This document shows, one piece after another, positions 24,215 through 30,366 of a stretch of 30,366 bases of DNA. The stretch lies in NCBI GenBank assembly GCA_900547655.1, contig URHQ01000015.1:1-30366 (forward strand), read 5' to 3'. The notes under the pieces are model-generated. The model worked only from the letters and a program-made list of their open reading frames with translations, did not search any database and was not told the origin of the DNA. This stretch comes from an uncultured Collinsella sp. (GTDB lineage Bacteria > Actinomycetota > Coriobacteriia > Coriobacteriales > Coriobacteriaceae). Position 1 is the first letter of the stretch. Each line of letters begins with the position of its first letter. Made by a program: the position numbers and the translations under genes.

Positions 24215-25318
24215 ATGGCGACGATGAACGAAAAAGATTACTACGAGATTCTGGGTGTCTCCAAGGACGCCACCTCGCGTGATATTCAAAAGGCCTTCCA
24301 GCAAAAGGCCCGCAAGCTCCATCCGGACGTCAACAAAGAGCCGGATGCCGAGGAAAAGTTTAAAGAGGTTTCCGAGGCCTACGCCGTGCTTTCGGACGAG
24401 CAGAAGCGTTCGCGCTACGACGCCATGCGTTCGGGCAACCCCTTCGCCGGCGCTCCTACGGCTTCGCCCTATGGCGGCGGCTACGCCGGTAGCGCGGGCT
24501 ATGGCAATCCCTTTGAGGGCGGTTTTCCCTTTGGTGGCGCCTGGGGCCAGCCGCGTCGCGGGCAGGCTGCCTACAATCCCGAGAACGGTGCCAACGTGGT
24601 CGTCGATATCAAACTCGACGCCAAGGAGGCCAAGGGCGGTGCCCGCAAGACCGTCCGCTACACGCGCTTCGATACTTGTGGTCACTGCGGCGGCTCGGGC
24701 TCCGTTTCGTCTGAGCATGCCCATACCTGCCCGAGCTGCGGTGGCCGCGGCCACATCGACGTTGACCTGTCCTTCCTGTTTGGTGCAGGCACGTTCCAGT
24801 CGGTCTGCCCCGAGTGCGGCGGTTCCGGTAAGGTCGTGGCCGACCCCTGCCCTGATTGCGGAGGCAGCGGTCGTACTCGTGTAACCTCCGAGCAGACGAT
24901 TGAGTTTCCTGCCGGCACGCACGATGGCGACGAGGTCCGCATTAGCGGCATGGGTCATGCTGGCACCAACGGTGCCGCGGGCGGCGACCTGGTCGGCCGC
25001 GCCCATGTTGAAGCCGAGCGCTTGGAAGGCAAAGCTCGTACCGGTTTTTACCTGATGGGCATCGTGGCGCCGTTTTTGGTGCTGTCGGCCATTTCGGGCG
25101 TGTTCTCGGCCTTTGCCGTGATGTGCTTTATTCCGTTTACCATGGGCCTGTTTATGGTGCTTTCGGACGGTGTGCTTCATCGTAGTCTGCTGTGGTGGAA
25201 GCGCGGTGCGATGCAGTTTGCCAACGGTTTTGCCAACGGCTTCATGTTCGCGCTCGTGTCGGTTTGGTTCGCGAGCTGCTCGCAACGTGCCATGCTTTCG
25301 CCCTACGCTATGCAATAA
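24215..25318 (+). CDS. DnaJ-like co-chaperone with C-terminal membrane segments
   Basis: A 367-residue Hsp40 variant. It has a J domain (residues 6-70, HPD at 36-38 for DnaK stimulation), a Gly/Phe-rich linker (74-112), the start of C-terminal domain I, and a complete zinc-binding region with four CxxCxGxG repeats (Cys 155/158, 172/175, 198/201, 212/215). The rest of domain I ends near residue 268 (GTHDGDEVRISGMG). Domain II and the dimerisation end are absent. Instead, hydrophobic segments at about 277-295, 298-316 and 339-355 predict an integral membrane tail. The ATG at 24215 has GGAGG at 24201-24205. It lies directly before canonical dnaJ, so it looks like a duplicate adapted to recruit DnaK to the membrane. 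That role is inferred. Confidence 0.88.
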   Translation: MATMNEKDYYEILGVSKDATSRDIQKAFQQKARKLHPDVNKEPDAEEKFKEVSEAYAVLSDEQKRSRYDAMRSGNPFAGAPTASPYGGGYAGSAGYGNPFEGGFPFGGAWGQPRRGQAAYNPENGANVVVDIKLDAKEAKGGARKTVRYTRFDTCGHCGGSGSVSSEHAHTCPSCGGRGHIDVDLSFLFGAGTFQSVCPECGGSGKVVADPCPDCGGSGRTRVTSEQTIEFPAGTHDGDEVRISGMGHAGTNGAAGGDLVGRAHVEAERLEGKARTGFYLMGIVAPFLVLSAISGVFSAFAVMCFIPFTMGLFMVLSDGVLHRSLLWWKRGAMQFANGFANGFMFALVSVWFASCSQRAMLSPYAMQ

Positions 25319-25354
25319 CATCAAACCCTCTGTTTGCGGTCGGCCCAGCTTGGG

Positions 25355-25360
25355 TATAGG
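25355..25360 (+). promoter_or_regulatory. Possible -10 element of dnaJ
   Basis: GGG-TATAGG, 39 bases before the dnaJ GTG, in the 81-base gap between the two DnaJ genes. It resembles the other -10 candidates except at the last base, with a weak TTTGCG at -35 distance. Confidence 0.3.
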
Positions 25361-25399
25361 ACGCACTGTGACAATAATGAAAGTCGGAAGGATTCGGTC

Positions 25400-26548
25400 G
25401 TGTCGGAAAATAGGGATTACTACGAGGTGCTTGGCGTCGACAAGGATGCCGACGCGCGGACGATTAAGCGTGCGTTTCTAAAGAAGGCCCGTACCGTACA
25501 TCCGGATGTTTCGGACGACCCCGAGGCCGAGGCCAAGTTCAAGGAGCTCAACGAGGCCTATTCCGTTCTTTCCGATGAGCAGAAGCGTGCTAACTACGAC
25601 CGTTACGGCACTGCTGACGGCCCTGGTGGTTCGGGTTACGTCGATATCAACGATATCTTTGGTGGCATGGGCATGGACGACTTGTTCTCGTCGTTCTTTG
25701 GCGGCGGTGCCGGCGGTGGCGCCCGCAGCCGTCGTGAGCGTCGTCGCGGACGTGACATGGCCATCTCGCTTTCGGTGACCCTTGAGGAGGCGGCGCTCGG
25801 CTGCAAAAAGACGATCAGCTATGACCGCCTTGCTCCCTGCGAGGATTGCAACGGTACGGGCAAGGCTGACGGTGCGACCGAAAAACAGTGCAGCCGCTGC
25901 CACGGCACGGGCTATGTCACGACGGTTCAGCGTTCGTTCCTGGGCCAGGTTCAGTCTTCCTCGCCTTGCCCCGACTGCCATGGCGAGGGTACGGTTATCG
26001 ACCATCCCTGCGAGACCTGCGACGGTCAGGGCCGCACGCCTTCGCACGAAAAGATCGACATCGATATTCCCGCCGGCGTTTCGACCGGTCGCCAGCTGCG
26101 CGTGAGCGGCTTTGGCGAGGCCGGCCTTCGCGGCGAGCCCTCGGGCGACCTGATTGTCAACGTGCGTGTTGCCGACCATGAGCGCTTTAAGCGCAACGGT
26201 GACGACCTGTACCTGGTGAGCGATATCTCTATTGCGCAGGCTGCGCTCGGCTGCGAGATCGAGGTCGAGGGCATTATGCCCGACGAGGTCGTTAAGGTGA
26301 CGGTTCCCGCCGGCGCCCAGTACGGCGACACCGTGAGCGTCAATAATTACGGCATGCCGCGCATTGGCGGTGGCGGTTCGCGTGGCCGCCTGATCGTGCA
26401 ACTGCGCGTGGTCGTTCCCACCAATCTTTCCAATAAGCAACGCGAGCTGCTCCGTGCTTTTGCCGATGAGATGGGCGATGACGTCGCTTCTGGTAAGAAG
26501 TCGGTGACCGACCGTATCAAGAGTGCCCTCGACGATATCCTCGATTAA
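25400..26548 (+). CDS. dnaJ: Chaperone protein DnaJ
   Basis: A canonical type I Hsp40 that delivers unfolded clients to DnaK. The 382 residues have the J domain (5-70, HPD at 34-36), a Gly/Phe region (75-105), and four zinc repeats (Cys 147/150, 164/167, 190/193, 204/207). Both C-terminal barrels are present (IDIDIPAGVSTG and VKVTVPAGAQYGD), as is the dimerisation end. The GTG at 25400 has GGAAGGA at 25386-25392. No dnaK, grpE or hrcA is adjacent, so this is a second-locus dnaJ pair rather than the dnaK operon. mtaB follows after nine bases. Confidence 0.95.
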   Translation: MSENRDYYEVLGVDKDADARTIKRAFLKKARTVHPDVSDDPEAEAKFKELNEAYSVLSDEQKRANYDRYGTADGPGGSGYVDINDIFGGMGMDDLFSSFFGGGAGGGARSRRERRRGRDMAISLSVTLEEAALGCKKTISYDRLAPCEDCNGTGKADGATEKQCSRCHGTGYVTTVQRSFLGQVQSSSPCPDCHGEGTVIDHPCETCDGQGRTPSHEKIDIDIPAGVSTGRQLRVSGFGEAGLRGEPSGDLIVNVRVADHERFKRNGDDLYLVSDISIAQAALGCEIEVEGIMPDEVVKVTVPAGAQYGDTVSVNNYGMPRIGGGGSRGRLIVQLRVVVPTNLSNKQRELLRAFADEMGDDVASGKKSVTDRIKSALDDILD

Positions 26549-26557
26549 GGAGCCCGC

Positions 26558-27850
26558 GTGCTCGCACCCCATATTTCCGTCGTCAACCTCGGCTGCCGCG
26601 TCAACCGGGTTGAGTCTGACCGTATCACTGCCGATCTTATGCGCCTGGGATTTGCTATTGTGGAGCCCCAGGATGCCGATCTGATCGTCATTAACACCTG
26701 TGCCGTTACGGGCGAGGCCGAGGCCAAGACCCGTAAGGCCGTCCGTCATGCGCTGGCCTATCCGGGCGAGCCTTACGTGGTCGTAACCGGCTGCGTCGTC
26801 AACCTGCATCCCGAGGAGTTGTTGGAGCTCTCCGATCGCGTAATCGCCGAACCGTCCAAGATCGATGTCGCCGAGCGCGTCTGCGAGGTGCTGGGTGTCG
26901 AATCCGATAGCGTTCCCGCCTGCAGCGATGGCGAGGTGGTCGATGCGCTCGGTCGCTCTCGCCTGGGCGTGAAGATTCAGGACGGCTGCAACCATCGCTG
27001 CACCTATTGCATTGTGTGGAAGGCGCGCGGCCCCGAGCGCTCCGTGCCCGTCGAGTCCGTGCTCGAGCAAGTTCGCGAGGCCCATGAGGCCGGCGTGCCC
27101 GAGGTGGTGCTGACCGGTGTGAACCTGGGTGCCTACGATGGCAAGAGCGCGACCGACGAGCACGTCGAAATCGATGAGCTGCTCGAGGCCATCATGGAGC
27201 GCACGTCTATTCCGCATGTGCGCATTTCCTCGGTCGAGCCCATGGATATCTCCGAGCGCCTGCTTAAGGTTATGGCGCGCTATCCGCAGCGTATCGCCCC
27301 GTTTTTGCACCTGCCCGTGCAGTCCGGCTGCACGGCGACCCTGCATCGCATGGGCCGTCCCTATAGCGCCGAGGCCTTTGAGGACACGGTGCGTATGATT
27401 CGTGCCATCTTGCCCCAGGCGTCCCTTTCGTGCGATGTCATCGTCGGTTTTCCTGGTGAGACGGACGAGGAGTTCGAGGAATCGCTGGCGCTGTGCCGCC
27501 GTGTGGGTTTCTCGCGTATGCACGTGTTCCGCTACAGCAAGCGTCCCGGTACCCTTGCTGCCGACATGCCCGACCAGGTGCCACCCGAGGTTATGGCCGA
27601 GCGCAGCCGCCGTATGCGGGCCGCCGCACAGGAGCTCGCTATTGCCGACGCTCGTCGTCGCGTGGGCACGGTCGAGCGTGCCGTGCTCGAGTATGGTGAC
27701 AACCTGACGCTCGGCTCGTTCCATCATGCCCGTCTTGACGATACCTGTGGACTTACAGCCCCGTGCCTGCTCGATGTTGCTATCATCGGAGTCGATGATT
27801 CCGGCTTGGTCCATGCACGCAGGGAGGTTCATGGAAGCCTCGAAGATTAG
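26558..27850 (+). CDS. mtaB: tRNA t6A37 methylthiotransferase MtaB
   Basis: A radical SAM methylthiotransferase that converts t6A37 to ms2t6A in ANN-decoding tRNAs. The 430 residues have the N-terminal UPF0004 domain with three cluster cysteines (LGCRVN, NTCAVT, TGCVVN). The radical SAM motif is C144-x3-C148-x2-C151 (CNHRCTYC), followed by HLPVQSGC and VGFPGETDEEFEESL, and the C-terminal TRAM-like region completes it. It is nearer MtaB than MiaB or RimO by its short N-terminus and the LGCRVN motif. The GTG at 26558 has AAGGAG directly after the dnaJ stop. A neighbouring dnaJ and ybeY is a common context. Confidence 0.93.
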   Translation: MLAPHISVVNLGCRVNRVESDRITADLMRLGFAIVEPQDADLIVINTCAVTGEAEAKTRKAVRHALAYPGEPYVVVTGCVVNLHPEELLELSDRVIAEPSKIDVAERVCEVLGVESDSVPACSDGEVVDALGRSRLGVKIQDGCNHRCTYCIVWKARGPERSVPVESVLEQVREAHEAGVPEVVLTGVNLGAYDGKSATDEHVEIDELLEAIMERTSIPHVRISSVEPMDISERLLKVMARYPQRIAPFLHLPVQSGCTATLHRMGRPYSAEAFEDTVRMIRAILPQASLSCDVIVGFPGETDEEFEESLALCRRVGFSRMHVFRYSKRPGTLAADMPDQVPPEVMAERSRRMRAAAQELAIADARRRVGTVERAVLEYGDNLTLGSFHHARLDDTCGLTAPCLLDVAIIGVDDSGLVHARREVHGSLED

Positions 27851-28817
27851 ACTTACCGTTCCCGAGGGAATTGATCCCTCGCGCGTTTTGGGCGCCGGCG
27901 ACGGCGTCCTTCGTGCGCTTGAGAGCTTGGTTCGCGCCCATGTGGTCGCCCGTGGCGATAGCATCTCCGTGAGCGGCGACCCGGACGAGGTCGAACTCGT
28001 GGCGCGCTTTTTCGAGCACGCTTTTCGCGAGGCGGCCGCCGGGCGCACGCTGTCTGCCGACGATGTCTCTCGCTGCCTGGCCGTCTTGCGCGACGGTGAG
28101 CACGAGGCTACGTCGCTTTGCGATGACGTGCTGCTTTCGTATCGCGGCCGCGTCATTCGCCCCAAGACGCTCGGGCAAAAGCGCTATGTGGATGCCATCC
28201 GCTCGCATACCATCACGTTTGGCTTGGGTCCTGCCGGTACCGGTAAGACCTATCTGGCTATGGCGCTCGCCGTTGCCGCGCTCAAGCGTCACGAGGTGGG
28301 CCGTCTGATCTTGACGCGTCCGGTTGTCGAGGCGGGGGAGAATCTGGGCTTTTTGCCCGGCACCCTCGAGGAAAAGATCGATCCCTACATGCGTCCGCTT
28401 TACGACGCCCTTTTTGACATGATGGATCGCGAGCGCACCGATGAGCTTATGGAGCGCGGCGTGATCGAGATCGCCCCGCTTGCCTACATGCGCGGCCGCA
28501 CGCTGAGCGATGCCTTCGTGGTGCTCGACGAGGCGCAAAATACCACGCCCGAGCAGATGAAGATGTTCCTGACACGCCTTGGGTTCAACTCCAAGTTCGT
28601 GATTACCGGCGACCTGAGCCAGCGCGACCTGGTGGGTCGTCGTGGCGGCTTGGCGGATGTCGAGAAGATTTTGGGCCGTGTCGATGATGTCGCATTTTCG
28701 CACCTCGAGCGTGCCGACGTGGTGCGCCATGCCCTGGTGGGTCGTATCGTCGAGGCATACGATACTTATGATGATGTGCGCGAGAAGCGCGTACGTGACC
28801 GAAAGGAGTCCCGTTGA
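27831..28817 (+). CDS. PhoH-like ATPase (YbeZ type)
   Basis: A 328-residue PhoH-family P-loop ATPase associated with RNA metabolism and ribosome maturation together with YbeY. Walker A is GPAGTGKT (133-140) and Walker B lies in AFVVLDEAQN. LTRPVVEAGENLGFLPG and FVITGDLSQRDL are family signatures. The N-terminal about 110 residues form the usual KH-like segment. The ATG at 27831 has GGAGG (27823-27827) only 3 bases upstream, a rather short spacing. The gene overlaps the end of mtaB by 20 bases and the ybeY start by four. Confidence 0.93.
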   Translation: MEASKIRLTVPEGIDPSRVLGAGDGVLRALESLVRAHVVARGDSISVSGDPDEVELVARFFEHAFREAAAGRTLSADDVSRCLAVLRDGEHEATSLCDDVLLSYRGRVIRPKTLGQKRYVDAIRSHTITFGLGPAGTGKTYLAMALAVAALKRHEVGRLILTRPVVEAGENLGFLPGTLEEKIDPYMRPLYDALFDMMDRERTDELMERGVIEIAPLAYMRGRTLSDAFVVLDEAQNTTPEQMKMFLTRLGFNSKFVITGDLSQRDLVGRRGGLADVEKILGRVDDVAFSHLERADVVRHALVGRIVEAYDTYDDVREKRVRDRKESR

Positions 28818-29323
28818 GTGTATTGATCAGCAACGATGCTGAGCTCGATACGCTGCTCGACGCGCAGGAGGTGGAGCACATCTGCGAGGTTGTGCTTGCC
28901 GCCGAGGGCGTTGAGCGTGAAGTCGAGATTTCCCTTTCGTATGTCGACGAGGACGAGATGCACGAGCTCAACCACGAGTGGCGCGGTATCGACCGCACCA
29001 CCGATGTGCTCTCGTTTGAATGCGACTCGGCCTTTGACGAGGATATTCCCGCCGACGAGACGCTCGAGCTCGGCGATATCATCTTGGCCCCGCAGGTTAT
29101 TGCCCGTCAGGCCCCAGGCTTTGGCAATAGCCCCGCTGACGAGTGCCGTCTGATGCTCGTTCACGGCATGCTGCACCTGCTGGGCTATGACCATATCGAG
29201 GACGACGAGGCCGAGGTCATGGAGGCCCGCGAGGACGCCATCCTGCGCGATCTGGCGCTCGAGCGCGGCGAGGACCCCAAGCTAGTCCACGTCGGCCCCA
29301 TCACCAACCACGCCCACGACTAG
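28814..29323 (+). CDS. ybeY: Endoribonuclease YbeY
   Basis: A zinc endoribonuclease acting in 16S rRNA 3' maturation and 70S quality control. The 169 residues contain the diagnostic H3 motif HGMLHLLGYDH (H117, H121, H127) and the TTDVLSFE motif. The only well-placed start is TTG at 28814, which overlaps the phoH-like stop and has AAAGGAG (28802-28808) with a 5-base spacer; TTG is a rare start and may lower expression. The C-terminal tail after the zinc motif is about 40 residues. Confidence 0.94.
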   Translation: MSVLISNDAELDTLLDAQEVEHICEVVLAAEGVEREVEISLSYVDEDEMHELNHEWRGIDRTTDVLSFECDSAFDEDIPADETLELGDIILAPQVIARQAPGFGNSPADECRLMLVHGMLHLLGYDHIEDDEAEVMEAREDAILRDLALERGEDPKLVHVGPITNHAHD

Positions 29324-29332
29324 GAGCCGTCT

Positions 29333-29710
29333 ATGATTCCCGGATCGAACAAGGACCATCCGTCCTTCTTAAAGTCGTTTTCCTACGCCATGGAGGGCTT
29401 CGTTACCGCCGTCAAGACCGAGCGCAACATCAAGGTCATGCTCGTGGCGGGCGTGTGCACCGTCATTGCCGGCTGTATCGTGGGCCTCGACATTGCCGAG
29501 TGGGCCACGATTATCATCTGTTGTGGCCTGGTGATTCACGGCGAGCTGTGCAACACCGCTATGGAGGCTATCGTCGACCTGGCGACCCAGGAGCTCCATC
29601 CGCTGGCTAAGCGTGCGAAGGACATCGCCGCCGCCTCTGTATACGTTCTTTCAATCACCGCCGCGATTGTGGGTTTGCTGGTATTTGCTCACGCGCTCGG
29701 CTTTATTTAG
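29333..29710 (+). CDS. dgkA: Diacylglycerol / undecaprenol kinase family protein
   Basis: A small integral membrane kinase of 125 residues that phosphorylates undecaprenol (in most Gram-positives) or diacylglycerol. Three hydrophobic helices lie at about 35-52, 56-70 and 100-122. The active-site signature ELCNTAMEAIVDL and HPLAKRAKDIAAASV are clear. The ATG at 29333 has AGGAG at 29323-29327. Undecaprenol is the more likely substrate by lineage, but the sequence alone does not settle it. It lies between ybeY and era, a conserved Gram-positive order. Confidence 0.92.
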   Translation: MIPGSNKDHPSFLKSFSYAMEGFVTAVKTERNIKVMLVAGVCTVIAGCIVGLDIAEWATIIICCGLVIHGELCNTAMEAIVDLATQELHPLAKRAKDIAAASVYVLSITAAIVGLLVFAHALGFI

Positions 29711-29722
29711 AAAGGGATTCCC

Positions 29723-30326
29723 ATGACCGACAATATGCAGCCTACCGATGAGATCCTGGACGACGAGACTTTGGACGCAGTGGATACCGAGGGGCTCGAG
29801 GATGTCGAGGAGTTCGACCCGTTTGAGGGCATGAGCGACGAGGAGCTCGACGCCCTGTGCGACGAGGACGACAACCTCGCGGGCTTTGGCGACGTTGAGC
29901 CTGGTTTCCGCAGCGGCTTCGTGGCCCTGGTCGGACGCCCCAACGCAGGCAAGTCCACATTGCTTAATGCCTGCTATGGCAAAAAGGTCGCCATCACCTC
30001 GCCGGTGGCCCAGACGACCCGTCGCCGCATGCGTGCCGTCGTCAGCCGTCCCGGCTACCAGCTGGTCTTTGTCGATACCCCGGGTATTCATAAGCCCAAG
30101 GACGGTCTGGGATCCGAGCTCAACAAGAGCGCGTTGTTCGAGCTGAACGATGTCGATGTCGTCGCTTTTTTGATTGATGCCACCAAGCCGATCGGCAGGG
30201 GAGACGCTTGGGTTGCCGAGCGCGTCAGATGCGCCCGTTCCAAGAAGGTCCTGGTGCTCACCAAGGCCGATGAGGCCGATCCCGCCCAGGTTATGGAACA
30301 GCTCAAGGCCGCCCACGAGCTCATGG
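29723..30326 (+). CDS. era: GTPase Era, 3' truncated, with acidic N-terminal extension
   Basis: Era binds the 16S rRNA 3' end and is essential for 30S assembly. The 201 visible codons have G1 GRPNAGKST (71-79), the switch region SPVAQTTRRRMRAV, G3 DTPGIHKP and G4 TKAD (Thr in place of the usual Asn). A 60-residue N-terminal extension precedes the G domain; 25 of those residues are Asp or Glu, with no Lys or Arg. The ATG at 29723 has AAAGGGA upstream (29711-29717). The KH domain is lost because the contig ends in adapter at 30327. Confidence 0.93.
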
Positions 30327-30366
30327 CTGTCTCTTATACACATCTCCGAGCCCACGAGACCGGAGC
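30327..30366. other. Nextera read-through adapter at the contig end
   Basis: The complement of the mosaic end (CTGTCTCTTATACACATCT, 30327-30345) is followed by CCGAGCCCACGAGAC (30346-30360), the Nextera read 2 adapter, and six bases (CGGAGC) that would be the start of an i7 index. It is non-genomic. On the minus strand it translates as SEMCIRDS, a known adapter-derived artefact. Confidence 0.97.

Noticed and set aside
25478..28165. An 895-codon minus-strand open frame across dnaJ, mtaB and the phoH-like gene
   Set aside because: It is antisense to three well-supported genes, has no family motif or ribosome site, and is Leu/Gly/His/Asp-rich as expected for the complement of GC-rich codons.
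29651..30355. A 234-residue minus-strand ORF starting MGSEMCIRDS
   Set aside because: Its start lies in the Nextera adapter and the rest is antisense to era and dgkA.

Overview
The window is one contig of about 30.3 kb from a high-GC actinobacterium. Gene order and protein style point to the Coriobacteriia, most probably Collinsella or a close gut relative. The support is an actinobacterial integration host factor (mihF) next to gmk and rpoZ, a pyrR-B-C-K-D-F operon with a class 1B dihydroorotate dehydrogenase, a large AdhE of fermentative anaerobes, and GC-rich third codon positions that create long antisense shadow ORFs. The genus is inferred from memory, not from a search. Both contig ends carry Illumina Nextera adapter sequence (1-14 and 30327-30366), so genomic sequence runs only from 15 to 30326 and the first and last genes are cut.

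Layout. (1) 16-2502, plus: 3' part of ispG and complete proS, ending in a strong terminator; a bidirectional terminator follows. (2) 2680-6181, minus: a small-molecule kinase of unknown substrate and adhE, separated by a hairpin without a U-tract; a Rex-like or LacI-like palindrome pair lies upstream of adhE. (3) 6335-6579: a decayed IS200/REP-associated (RAYT) transposase fragment bounded by 17-bp inverted repeats. (4) 6684-6872, minus: rpmB. (5) 7164-12647, plus: an attenuator-like leader followed by pyrR, pyrB, pyrC, pyrK, pyrD and pyrF, tightly packed and encoding four of the six de novo UMP steps plus the regulator (carAB and pyrE are not here). (6) 12887-15297: mihF, gmk, rpoZ, thiI. (7) 15511-18524: comEA and comEC, the DNA-uptake channel of natural competence. 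(8) 18603-19965: holA and rpsT. (9) 20062-24156: lepA, dusB, hemW. (10) 24215-26548: two DnaJ homologues in tandem. The first has lost the second C-terminal substrate-binding domain and carries hydrophobic, probably membrane-spanning, segments instead. (11) 26558-30326: mtaB, phoH-like, ybeY, dgkA and a truncated era.

Most of the window is housekeeping: translation, tRNA modification, ribosome maturation, replication, pyrimidine synthesis and chaperones. The points most worth following are the membrane-type DnaJ beside the canonical one, the pyr leader with a leader ORF reading through its T-tract, the flanked RAYT remnant, a probably leaderless lepA, a terminator-like rpsT leader, and a recurring -10 motif (nGnTAnnnT) before many transcription units. 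I saw no tRNA, rRNA, CRISPR array, prophage or defence system.
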